Source of the DNA: Botrimarina mediterranea
GTDB lineage: Bacteria > Planctomycetota > Planctomycetia > Pirellulales > Lacipirellulaceae
Length of the DNA stretch: 64,000 nucleotides
NCBI RefSeq assembly: GCF_007753265.1
Contig: NZ_CP036349.1
Location: 2,203,363 to 2,267,362 of the forward strand
Direction: 5' to 3'
Under the pieces are notes generated by a model. That model did not search any database, was not told where the DNA came from, and worked only from the letters and a program-made list of their open reading frames with translations. This document shows, piece after piece, positions 17,090 through 25,389 of this stretch. The position numbers were made by a program, and so were the translations under genes. Numbering within the stretch: the stretch's first letter is position 1; each line of letters opens with the position of its first letter.

Positions 17090-18787
17090 CTACCGCGTCG
17101 CCCGCTGCTGGTACAGCGGCAGATGTCGGTAGTACACCTCGAGCGTGTAGATCGACAGGCAGGTCATATAGAGTCGGCCCCCCGACGCGCCCCAGGCGTC
17201 CTCGCGTGGGTCCCAACTGCCGCGCTCCTTGTTGTCCTTCACTTGGTTGGCAGGGAGCAGCTCGCGCATGACCTCGTTCCACTCCGGCCAACGTGGGCCG
17301 CCGGCGTGGATCAGCGCCTGCGTCGCGTAGTACCAGTAGTAGACGTCGGTCTTGCCACGCCGCCACTCGGGCTTGTGCGTGAGCAGAAACTCGAGCCCTT
17401 TGTCGATTCGCCGATCGTCCGCTGGCCAGCCGAGGTACTGACGACCGAGAAGTCCGACAGCCGTGAGCGTCGGCACCGCTTCACGATTGAACACGTCGGG
17501 CTCTTCGTACACGTAGCGCGACCCAAGCGGCGCGTAGACCAGTGGGTCCGATCGCTGGACGAGGTCGAAGAAGCCCTCAATCTTGGCGAAGACCGGCGAT
17601 GGCACCTCGATGCCCGCCATCCGCGCGCTCTTCAGCGCCATCAACACCCACCCCGTGACCGACAGGTCGCTCTGCACCATCGGGTTGTATTTCCAACCGC
17701 CGAGGTCCGTCTGCGTCTCGATCAAGTACGCGACCGCCTTCTCGGCGGGTTTGCGGTAGCTTTCATCACCGGTCATCGCCAGCAACTCACACAGCGCGAT
17801 CGTGCATTGGGCATGGGTGTAGAAGCGGTGGTTGCTGCCGCCGCTGTTGAAGAACGAACCGTCCGGGTTCTGCCGCTCGAGCAGCCACCGCCAGCCACGC
17901 GTGACCGTCTGGCCGAAGTCGGCCCGCGAACTCGTCGGCAGCTTGCCGGCGCCCTGGAACGCGAGCAACGCCATCGCCGTGGCCGCCTCACGGTTCTCAT
18001 TGGCGGCCGGGTTGGAGTAATTCCCAAGCAAGCTCCACCCGCCGTCCCTCTGTTGGACGCGCTGAAGCCATCGGAGCCCTTCGAGCACCGCGGACTCCGT
18101 GGCCGCGGTGCCGCCGAACGCGCGGAGCATCGCTTCTTTGCGCCCCGGCTCTCGCCCCGAGAGCGCCACGCCCGGCGTCACGCTCGGCAGCTGCGAGGCG
18201 AACGCCAGCCCCGTCGGGTCAATCGGCGTGTCGGGCGGCGTCGCCAAAGGATCGAGGACCTCCGGCAGGAAGTCGGGCGTCAGGACCTGCTCTTGGACGT
18301 CGATCTCGGTCGTGTTGTCGAGTGTGAGCGGCTCGTCGATGAGTTGCTCGCCGATCTGGTCGGTGACGCTAACGGTTAGCGAAAGCGGATCGTCACGATG
18401 GACACCCATAGCCAATAACGCGAGCAGCACGAGAGCCGCTAGATGAAGCATCCCGCTCACCAGCCACGCCGGGGCGTCATCGAGCCACCCGGCGCGCGGG
18501 CTCAGCCCCAAAGCCCGATTGCCATCATTGGCGGAGTCGCCGTCGCTCGTGGGAGGCTTCTCGTCGCGGCCTAGTCGAGGCGGCGGAGGGGGCGGCACGG
18601 CGGCGGCGGCGTTGGAGGGCGCCAAGTGGTTGGGAGGGATTCGCAGGAGTTGTTTATGAACTACCCAGGAACCGTATCGGCCGCCCCGCCGGCGAGCAAT
18701 CAACGGTGTGCCGTAGGTGGAGGAGAAAAGGTTGCAGCGGGGCGCCTTGCCGAGCCGATTCGTACGGAGTATCTTCTGATATTCCAA
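17090..18787 (-). CDS. Membrane-anchored prenyltransferase/squalene-cyclase-fold protein
   Basis: 565 residues from the furthest start; the true start is uncertain because the first ~55 residues are atypical. A Pro-rich segment is followed by one membrane span (WLVSGMLHLAALVLLALLAMGV, ~residues 108-130). The C-terminal ~350 residues contain repeats of the alpha/alpha-toroid type: GLRWLQRVQQRDGGWSLLG, GWRWLLERQNPDGSFFNSGG, AVAYLIETQTDLGGWKYNP and GLEFLLTHKPEW. These QW-like (QxxDGGW) repeats are shared by squalene-hopene cyclases, prenyltransferases and alpha-macroglobulin-type proteins. No DxDD cyclase motif is visible, so enzymatic cyclase activity is unlikely; planctomycete homologues are uncharacterised. 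Confidence 0.75.
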   Translation of the reverse strand: MEYQKILRTNRLGKAPRCNLFSSTYGTPLIARRRGGRYGSWVVHKQLLRIPPNHLAPSNAAAAVPPPPPPRLGRDEKPPTSDGDSANDGNRALGLSPRAGWLDDAPAWLVSGMLHLAALVLLALLAMGVHRDDPLSLTVSVTDQIGEQLIDEPLTLDNTTEIDVQEQVLTPDFLPEVLDPLATPPDTPIDPTGLAFASQLPSVTPGVALSGREPGRKEAMLRAFGGTAATESAVLEGLRWLQRVQQRDGGWSLLGNYSNPAANENREAATAMALLAFQGAGKLPTSSRADFGQTVTRGWRWLLERQNPDGSFFNSGGSNHRFYTHAQCTIALCELLAMTGDESYRKPAEKAVAYLIETQTDLGGWKYNPMVQSDLSVTGWVLMALKSARMAGIEVPSPVFAKIEGFFDLVQRSDPLVYAPLGSRYVYEEPDVFNREAVPTLTAVGLLGRQYLGWPADDRRIDKGLEFLLTHKPEWRRGKTDVYYWYYATQALIHAGGPRWPEWNEVMRELLPANQVKDNKERGSWDPREDAWGASGGRLYMTCLSIYTLEVYYRHLPLYQQRATR

Positions 18788-18788
18788 T

Positions 18789-18862
<74 letters not shown>

Positions 18863-18900
18863 CTTTTTCTAAGTCTAGCTGAGACCTAGCGTTAGGTATC

Positions 18901-18981
18901 CCGCCAACGGTTGGCGGCGCGGCTTGAAAGCAAGCGCAACGGTGTAGTCAACGGTGTAACCCACCGGAAACTACACCGTTG
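18901..18981. repeat. Putative attL arm: repeated CAACGG motifs
   Basis: Between the tRNA and the integrase there is a perfect 17-base palindrome CCGCCAACGGTTGGCGG (18901-18917), two direct copies of CAACGGTGTA (18937-18946, 18949-18958) and an inverted copy TACACCGTTG (18972-18981). All share CAACGG. Clusters of short direct and inverted repeats beside a tyrosine integrase gene are typical of arm-type binding sites for the integrase or its excision factor. A further CAACGGTGT lies at 18701-18709 on the other side of the tRNA. Function is inferred. Confidence 0.5.
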
Positions 18982-19006
18982 GCTTCCAGAACAAGCCCAG
19001 CGCCCG

Positions 19007-20251
19007 ATGCCCCGTCTCCTGCATCAGCCGCCCAAATACTGGCGGCACAAGCCCTCCGGTCAGGCCGTCGTCAAGGTCGCCGGACGCCGGATCTACCTCG
19101 GCAAGTACGGCTCCCCCGAGAGCCACCAACGCTACGCCGAGCAGATCGCCCGCTGGCGAGACTCGCTCGGCAAGCCCGCCGGCGCCGAGCCTCCCAGCGA
19201 CGGCCCCCCCGCTGCGGCCGAGGTCACGGTCCAAACCCTCCGGGAGCGGCGAGTAGGGGGCCATGCGATCACCCTCAACGAACTGATTCTCGTCTTCGTG
19301 GACCACGCCCGGCGGTACTACCGCAAGAACGGCAAGGTTACCCGTGAGGCGGAGATGATCGAGGAGGTGCTCGGCCTCCTGCGGAAGCGCTACGGGCGGC
19401 TGGCCGCCGAACGCTTCGGGCCGGTGCTGCTCAAAGAACTGAGGGAGGCGATGATCAGTGACCTCGACTGGTCGCGGAAGCACCTCAACAAACAGGTCTC
19501 TCGCTTGGTGCGGATGTTCAAGTGGGGGGTCGAGAACGAGCTGCTGGCCCCCGACATCCACGCGGCGCTCAACGCGGTGCCCGGGCTCAAGAAGGGGAGG
19601 AGTGACGCCCGAGAGACGACGGGCGTCTGCTGCGTTGATGACGCCGTTGTGGCCAAGACGGTCAAGTGTCTCCCTGAAGTCATCGCCGACATGGTGCGTC
19701 TTCAGCGGCTCACCGGCTCGCGGCCCGGTGAGGTCTGCGCCGTGAGGCCCGGGGACATCGACCGAACGGGCCAAGTGTGGGTCTACACCCCCTTGGCCCA
19801 CAAGACCGACCACCACGAGCTCTGCCGGGTCGTGATGATCGGGCCACAGGCCCAGAAGTTGCTTGCTCCGTATCTGTTGCGAGCCGAAGACGCCTACTGC
19901 TTTACTCCCTCAGAGTCGGAGAAGAAACGATACGAAGCCCTTGCGGCGCAGCGGAAGTCGCCGCTACGCAGCCGCGACCGTGTTGGCGCCGCTAGGCGGG
20001 CCGCCCGGGAATACGCCCCGTGCTACTCCGCCGACACTTACCGCCACGCCGTCCAACGTGGTTGTCGCCGGGCGGGGGTCGAGCAGTGGTCGCCCAACCA
20101 GCTGCGACACACGGCGGCCACCGCGATCCGTAAGCGGTACGGGCTCGAGGCCGCCCAGGTGGTTTGTGGCCACGAGTCGGCGGACGTCACCCAGGTCTAC
20201 GCGGAGCGTGACCTCCAGTTGGCACGGAAGGTCGCTAGCGAGGTTGGCTGA
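19007..20251 (+). CDS. int: Site-specific tyrosine integrase
   Basis: 414 residues from the ATG at 19007; a longer frame to 18911 would run through the repeat cluster. The N-terminal segment (PRLLHQPPKYWRHKPSGQAVVKVAGRRIYLGKYGSPES) is the short DNA-contacting module often seen in planctomycete phage-type integrases. A core-binding domain follows, and the catalytic domain has LTGSRPGEVCAVRPGD (Arg ~238), QLRHTAATAI (HxxR, ~366) and GHESADVTQVYAERD (His and nucleophilic Tyr ~398). It would integrate and excise the element at the adjacent initiator tRNA. It is the only integrase near the left edge; a second recombinase gene sits at 59.6-60.7 kb. Confidence 0.93.
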   Translation: MPRLLHQPPKYWRHKPSGQAVVKVAGRRIYLGKYGSPESHQRYAEQIARWRDSLGKPAGAEPPSDGPPAAAEVTVQTLRERRVGGHAITLNELILVFVDHARRYYRKNGKVTREAEMIEEVLGLLRKRYGRLAAERFGPVLLKELREAMISDLDWSRKHLNKQVSRLVRMFKWGVENELLAPDIHAALNAVPGLKKGRSDARETTGVCCVDDAVVAKTVKCLPEVIADMVRLQRLTGSRPGEVCAVRPGDIDRTGQVWVYTPLAHKTDHHELCRVVMIGPQAQKLLAPYLLRAEDAYCFTPSESEKKRYEALAAQRKSPLRSRDRVGAARRAAREYAPCYSADTYRHAVQRGCRRAGVEQWSPNQLRHTAATAIRKRYGLEAAQVVCGHESADVTQVYAERDLQLARKVASEVG

Positions 20252-20623
20252 ACGCAGCCGTAGTTTCGCAACGATGACTACATGTGCCAACCCAATCCCC
20301 GGTTTGTAGGGACAGATAGGTCTTGAGAATTTACAGCCGACGCGGCATGCATCCCGCTCCGTCAATCGCGAGAGAGCGTGGTCAACCGTTCCTAGTTGAC
20401 GTTTCGGCCAGGGTTCGGCGTCGCCCGCCACTCATGGTTACTCCGTGAGAAGCTGACGCCAAGTTTTCAGTATACTGTTGTAAGGACTGCATGAAGGCTG
20501 AACGGGTATGCTTGTCGGTCGCTTGGTTTGCTTGAACCGTGACTCTCAGTGTGAAAGCAACTGGCTGATTGGAATAGCGTTTCGGAATCAAAGATCCTCC
20601 ACTGCCTTGTGGGGCAAAGAAAC
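20252..20623. other. Intergenic region after the integrase
   Basis: No gene is supported in these 370 bases. The sequence is less GC-rich than the chromosome to the left. I see no strong hairpin. The promoter of the lipase gene should lie here; no clear -35/-10 pair stands out. Confidence 0.4.
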
Positions 20624-21634
20624 ATGAGCGGTCTGCTTCCCTCCGCGGAACATCTTACAACGGAATGGGACACGCTATGCGACACGGTGCCTTGGGCCAC
20701 GGCGATCACGCTCGCCGAAATGAGCACCTTGGCGTATTCCACCCCCCACAACCGAGAGCTGGTTCTCCGCTTGCTGGGCTTTGACAGAATCCGTCTGCTC
20801 GATGATGGACCCCGTAGTGGTTTGGTGGCGATGGCGGAAGATGCGGCCATCGTCGCGTTTCGGGGCACGGATGATCTCGAAGATTGGTTTGCCAACTTCG
20901 ACTTTCGTGAGCAAACGCAGCTTTCGGACGGGCGGACGGTCCACCGCGGCTTCCAAGCGTACTACAACGTATTCGCCGATGAAGTAAAACGAGTGCTCGC
21001 GGATTGGGCGCCGAATCGACTATGGGTCACTGGGCACAGCCTTGGGGGCGCAATGGCGGCATGCTGTGCTGTCGATTTGGTGGACAGCGATATTCCGTTT
21101 TCTGGGATCGTGACCTTCGGACAGCCACGAATCGGCAATGACGTGCTGGCGAGGCGGCTCGACTTTGCCACCAGTGGCCGCTACATGCGATTCGTCAATG
21201 AAGACGATGCGGTGCCGCTAGCGCCTCCGGGGCTGCTCTGGAACTACTGGCATTGCGGTAGCCGGATTCGATTTCGGGACGAACAGCTCGACCGACGGCA
21301 AGGTTTGGCGGTTTTCTCGTGTTCCGCACCCGCCGGTGAGGATGCTCCAGAGGGAGAGCTTCAGCCTGTATCACCCGATGGAGAAGACTCGCTGTCCGAA
21401 GAAGAATTACGGGAGATCAAGGGGTACTTAAAAGTCAGAAAGCAGAGCGGTCTTGATGAGGAGCGTCCGACAGAGGTGGAGGGCACGGCCGATGGTAGTG
21501 CAGGCCAGCCGATGGCTTGCTCAGCCGCTGCTCCTGGCTTAGTCGACAGAGTCGTCCATTTCCTGGAGAAGCGGATCAACGATCACTCCATGACGGAATA
21601 CCTTCGGCGACTGAATGAGTTCAGTGCGGAGTAA
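20624..21634 (+). CDS. Class 3 lipase-family alpha/beta hydrolase
   Basis: 336 residues from the ATG at 20624 (a GTG at 20609 in frame is an alternative). The fold 3-lipase motifs are complete: VAFRGTDDLEDW (oxyanion strand), VTGHSLGGAMAACCA (nucleophile Ser in GHSLGG), VTFGQPRIGN and NEDDAVPLAPP (catalytic Asp), with a candidate His near the end in NDHSMTEYL. No signal peptide is visible, so it is predicted to be cytoplasmic. Between the Asp and the His is a ~120-residue polar insert. It is the first cargo gene of the island; a cytoplasmic lipase among defence genes could be a membrane-damaging effector, but nothing here proves that. Confidence 0.85.
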   Translation: MSGLLPSAEHLTTEWDTLCDTVPWATAITLAEMSTLAYSTPHNRELVLRLLGFDRIRLLDDGPRSGLVAMAEDAAIVAFRGTDDLEDWFANFDFREQTQLSDGRTVHRGFQAYYNVFADEVKRVLADWAPNRLWVTGHSLGGAMAACCAVDLVDSDIPFSGIVTFGQPRIGNDVLARRLDFATSGRYMRFVNEDDAVPLAPPGLLWNYWHCGSRIRFRDEQLDRRQGLAVFSCSAPAGEDAPEGELQPVSPDGEDSLSEEELREIKGYLKVRKQSGLDEERPTEVEGTADGSAGQPMACSAAAPGLVDRVVHFLEKRINDHSMTEYLRRLNEFSAE

Positions 21635-22030
21635 GACTCTCCGATGATTGGTCAGATTGTTTACGCAGCCGAGCGCGTTTTGTCTGCCAGCCGGGAGAAC
21701 CTAAAGAATGAATCCGCGCCGGCGTTTACGACCGACGCAGATTTGGACCGCACGGAAAACAGCGGCAGAGACTTTCCCGACAGGTTGGTCGTCGATCGTT
21801 CGAGTACTTCGAACGCGAAGGCTCAGCGCTCTGGGCGCTACCGCCAGGCCCTTCCAGGCGTGGGCAATGCCAATCAAGATGTCACACGGCCCATACTATA
21901 AATTCAATTAAATACGGTTGCGAGTTATCGCGAAAAAACACTTCTCGCCGTAAGATCAAAGAGGGAAAGGGTTTGCGACACCGCCGGACCCCGGCCAGAG
22001 TCCGAATTTGACGTCACGCGGCCAATCGGC
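21635..22030. other. Intergenic region with an AT-rich stretch
   Basis: I find no reliable gene; an 85-codon open frame at 21644-21901 has no ribosome site and an atypical composition. Positions 21893-21925 are conspicuously AT-rich (ATACTATAAATTCAATTAAAT) and are the likely promoter of the nuclease gene that starts at 22031. Confidence 0.4.
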
Positions 22031-23554
22031 ATGAGCAAATCGAAGACAACGATCGAAGCACTGCTCGAAGAAACCGGCCCCATGGATTCGGGCGGGCTGG
22101 CTGACGAGCTAGTCCGACGGCATCCATCTCAGACTCCAGAAGCCGCTCGGAAGGCTATCAGTCGTGCCCAAATTGCGAGTCGCGTTAGGTCCACGCACCC
22201 GGTCAGGTTCGACCGTGTCTATCTGTACTACCTCTCGTCGCACGAAGGTGAGAAGTATGCGAGAGCAGTAAGGGCGGTCCTCCCCAAGAAGCCCGGCTTC
22301 GATCGGGTCTACAAGACTCTGCTTGCAAACCGCGGGTGGATTACAGCCGGTCAGATTGGCAAATCGTCCGGGAGCCTACCCGACAGCGCCCAAACCAACG
22401 CGGGCGGACGGCACCGTCTAGCGGAGACGGTCTCTCAGCTACTCCACCTCAGGGTTCTTGAGCCTGTCGTGGGGGCTACTGATCTCTTCCGGATAGGCAG
22501 AGAGTTCGGCACACCGCGTGTGGGCAAGGGTCTGTTCGAACACAAACTCAGGATTGAGCAGGGGCTCCTTGAGGAAGCTCGCGACTGGCTGCGCGACTGC
22601 TATCTGCTTGCCTATGACAAGCACCGGCTCCGAACTTCGCCGTATCTCTGCGAGGGATTCAACGACGCCGTATGGGACGTCCACGGACCGGTCTACTTCG
22701 GGCCCTTCACCGCGAACCAACAGCTGCGACGGACAACGGCCAAGGAGGCGTTTCTCGTCTGCGACATCCTCGCGTACCGCCAGTATGACATCAACGACGC
22801 GACTGCTCTCTTGGAACGCTATCGGTCAGTGGTGCTGCGATGGAAGACAGTTGTGGTGGTTCCCGTAGTGATCGCACCGGTGTTCTCAGCTTCGGCCTGG
22901 CAGCTACTGCGGACCAGCGGCGTTACGCCCGTCGTCTTCCACGACGTGTTCGGCCGCAATGTCGAGAAGCTGCTGAACTCGCTGTGGGATCTCTTTAAGC
23001 AAGATACGCCTTCCGACTCAACGCTGACCAAGCTTGAAGACACACTCGCTCTCGCAAGAGGCACCGAGATCAATGACGGCATCATAGGGAATCTCAAGGG
23101 TGCCCTATTTGAATTGATCGTCGCCCTAGCGTGGAGGTCACAAGGGTTCGAGGTTGTCATTCAAAAGATGGTGCAGTCGAAAGAAGATCTACAAGAATAT
23201 GAGATCGATGTTGTCTGCATCAAGGCGGACCAGGTCTGCAAGCTAATCGAGTGCAAGGGAAGGCACGCAGGGTACGAGGAATCTAGGGACGACGTTGAAC
23301 GTCACTTCGCCAGTCGCTGCAAGGCTTCGGCGGACCCGTACGGCTGGGACGTTACTGGGGGCTACGCCAATGTAGAAGCTTTGTTCATCACAACGGGCGT
23401 ACTCTCGCCTGAAGCGCGTGCATACGCGGACGCAACCAAGAGAAGCCACGGGATCTCCTGCAAAGTGTGGGCAGGCGAAACGGTTGGGAATTGGCTGAAG
23501 GAGATTGATCAGCCTCGCCTTGCGGCCCTTATCGACCGCTTCTATCGGCAGTAG
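22031..23554 (+). CDS. PD-(D/E)xK nuclease-like protein
   Basis: 507 residues. The N-terminal ~150 residues resemble winged-helix segments (LEETGPMDSGGLADELVRRHP; LLANRGWITAGQIGK). The middle is unassigned. Residues ~355-430 carry a restriction-endonuclease-fold pattern: LKGALFELIVALAWRSQGFEVV, then QEYEIDVVCIKADQVCKLIECKG, which provides the Glu, the Asp of EIDVV and the ExK triad; VEALFITTGVLSPEARAYA follows. Such ExK nucleases act on DNA in restriction or abortive defence. The gene stands alone in its orientation, 330 bases from the Gabija pair. It does not match a named single-gene system that I recognise. Confidence 0.75.
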   Translation: MSKSKTTIEALLEETGPMDSGGLADELVRRHPSQTPEAARKAISRAQIASRVRSTHPVRFDRVYLYYLSSHEGEKYARAVRAVLPKKPGFDRVYKTLLANRGWITAGQIGKSSGSLPDSAQTNAGGRHRLAETVSQLLHLRVLEPVVGATDLFRIGREFGTPRVGKGLFEHKLRIEQGLLEEARDWLRDCYLLAYDKHRLRTSPYLCEGFNDAVWDVHGPVYFGPFTANQQLRRTTAKEAFLVCDILAYRQYDINDATALLERYRSVVLRWKTVVVVPVVIAPVFSASAWQLLRTSGVTPVVFHDVFGRNVEKLLNSLWDLFKQDTPSDSTLTKLEDTLALARGTEINDGIIGNLKGALFELIVALAWRSQGFEVVIQKMVQSKEDLQEYEIDVVCIKADQVCKLIECKGRHAGYEESRDDVERHFASRCKASADPYGWDVTGGYANVEALFITTGVLSPEARAYADATKRSHGISCKVWAGETVGNWLKEIDQPRLAALIDRFYRQ

Positions 23555-23883
23555 CCATCAGCCAGAGACCGAAGCAGGTTTATCCCTTGGAGAACAGCTG
23601 CGACAACCCCGAATCGCATCGAATGCTATCGACGCTTCTCAGCCGCGAACGACGACCCCCATCTTTTCGAGAAAGTCCCGCGTGCCGGTGGTAGCTGCCT
23701 TCTGGCACCTGAAGCAAAACAGTTCTCTCTCACGCGTTGAGGCCACGTAACCTAGCCGGCATTAGTCGTGCACGTCGGCTTCCTTTCGTTGCTTTCGGTC
23801 ATCTCGGACCTCCTGAGGATCGACTATCTAGACCTCGACAGTGTCCGAGAGTGCTGGGCCATCGCAAATTCACAGTATCGTTA
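23555..23883. other. Convergent intergenic region
   Basis: This gap lies between the stop of the nuclease gene and the stop of gajB, which converge. No gene is supported and no long terminator hairpin is obvious to the eye. Short frames that read through it have no start context. Confidence 0.4.
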
Positions 23884-25389
23884 TCAGTCGTCGGCGAGCT
23901 GCAGTTTCACCCCGAGGCCTGCCAGGAACCCTTCAGCCTTCCTGTCGATCGGTTTCACGCACGCCAGCACCAGTCGCTCCCGCGCACGGGTTGCCCCCAC
24001 GTAGCCCAAGCGGCAAACATCGGACTTGTCGGACTGGCGAGCGTCGGCGTCGGTTTCGAAGAACTTTAAGAGCTGCGCTTGGGTCTCCGCCACCAATAGC
24101 ACGGCGTCTGCTTCGAGACCCTTCGCCTTGTTGAGCGACGCGCTCAGTTCAACCGCCTCGCTCCCTCGTCCGCACCCGCCGAGGGCGCCTTGAAGATCCG
24201 CGACCATCGACAGCAAGTGTTTCTCACGCGACTCGCTGACCTTCATCCCAAGTTCTTCCTTCACGAAGCTTTTGAACTCGTCGAACCCCATCTCTCTCTC
24301 GCCAAGACGGAACAGCAAGCGACAGGCAGTCCGACGCCAACCGACCAGTCCGCCATCCAGGTCCCGCACCAAGTCGCGCTCTTGCTTGCCGACCGCCACG
24401 CTGAGCAAATCGCGAGCGTCGGCGTGAAGAGACTTGCCGCGTTGGGCCTCTTTGCCGACGTGGACGATGTCGAACTCTGACCGCACCTCGTCGAAGAACT
24501 TGTTCTTTCTCGCGAGGTACAAGCGCTTCCTGGCGTCCCCGGCTAGACGAACATCGTCGGTCAACGAACGGAACGCTTCAACGACCTCTTTCAGATCTGT
24601 CGGACGGACAAAGTACACAGCGTCCTCGCCCCGGTCTCCAGCCACGCTCTGCTGATTGAAGTCGCTGCGGAACTGATTGGAGAACCTCACCAGCTCACCG
24701 TTGGCGCGGTGGTTCTCGCAACGTTCCTCGGTCGTGGCCTTCTTGGCGAACTTCGCGAATGGCAGGACATCGGCGTCCGGTCGTTTGGTCCCCGCGTCCT
24801 TATAGGTGAAGCCGTTGATGTACTGCTCGGGGTCTCCAACAACACGGATAGCAGTCTTCTTCTCCTTGCGGAGCGCTTCGAGCGTACGCAGCAACGCGGG
24901 CGAGATGTCCTGGAACTCGTCGACGAACAGGAACTGCAGACGGCCCCCAACCCGCGACCGCACCAGCGGCTTTTCAACAAGGGCCGCCGACTTGCTCAGC
25001 ATGTCCGAGTAGTCCATCACACCCTTCTTGAGCACGGCCTTCCGGTAGGCGACGAGCGCCCGGGGCTTCATGCCCGGCTTTGCCGCGACCTCTGAGTAGA
25101 TGACGCCTTCGGGGATATCTCCCAGCAGCCGCCCGAACGGTCTCAGAATAAACCGGGCGACGAACGCGTGCGTCGTGCCGACGAAGACGTTCGGCGGTAT
25201 CGCTACCCGTTTGGCGAGGCGCTCCCGGATGACCCGCGTCGCGGCGTGGGTGAACGCCACCACCGCCAGGGACCGGCAGGGCGACAGGCTATCGAGGCTG
25301 GCCGCCACCGTCTCGACCATACCGTGGGTCTTGCCGGCCCCCGCTCCGGCGACCTCGTAGCACGGCTTTGCGATGGGCGAGCGGGTCAT
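23884..25389 (-). CDS. gajB: Gabija defence helicase-like protein GajB
   Basis: 501 residues, the size of GajB. It is a UvrD/PcrA-type superfamily 1 protein: Walker A GAGAGKT (residues 14-20), AFTHAAT (motif Ia), LFVDEFQDISP (Walker B, ~155), VVGDPEQYI (motif III) and LGYVGATRARERLVL (motif VI, ~460). In Gabija, GajB senses nucleotide depletion or DNA ends and licenses or assists the nuclease GajA. Its start overlaps the end of the gajA reading frame by four bases, so the two are translated as a unit with gajA first. Confidence 0.88.
   Translation of the reverse strand: MTRSPIAKPCYEVAGAGAGKTHGMVETVAASLDSLSPCRSLAVVAFTHAATRVIRERLAKRVAIPPNVFVGTTHAFVARFILRPFGRLLGDIPEGVIYSEVAAKPGMKPRALVAYRKAVLKKGVMDYSDMLSKSAALVEKPLVRSRVGGRLQFLFVDEFQDISPALLRTLEALRKEKKTAIRVVGDPEQYINGFTYKDAGTKRPDADVLPFAKFAKKATTEERCENHRANGELVRFSNQFRSDFNQQSVAGDRGEDAVYFVRPTDLKEVVEAFRSLTDDVRLAGDARKRLYLARKNKFFDEVRSEFDIVHVGKEAQRGKSLHADARDLLSVAVGKQERDLVRDLDGGLVGWRRTACRLLFRLGEREMGFDEFKSFVKEELGMKVSESREKHLLSMVADLQGALGGCGRGSEAVELSASLNKAKGLEADAVLLVAETQAQLLKFFETDADARQSDKSDVCRLGYVGATRARERLVLACVKPIDRKAEGFLAGLGVKLQLADD

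Noticed and set aside
17123-18379. 418-codon forward open frame opposite the prenyltransferase-fold gene
   Set aside because: It is Arg/Val-rich with no domain and lies entirely antisense to a well-supported gene; high GC creates long antisense frames.
18701-18709. CAACGGTGT left of the tRNA as an attL arm
   Set aside because: It lies inside the neighbouring gene's 5' region and is too short to separate from chance; noted but not listed as a site.
17090-18787. Active squalene-hopene cyclase
   Set aside because: QW-like repeats are present but no DxDD motif is visible, and an N-terminal span and Pro-rich linker are unlike the enzyme.
21644-21901. 85-codon forward frame after the lipase
   Set aside because: No ribosome site or domain and composition unlike its neighbours.
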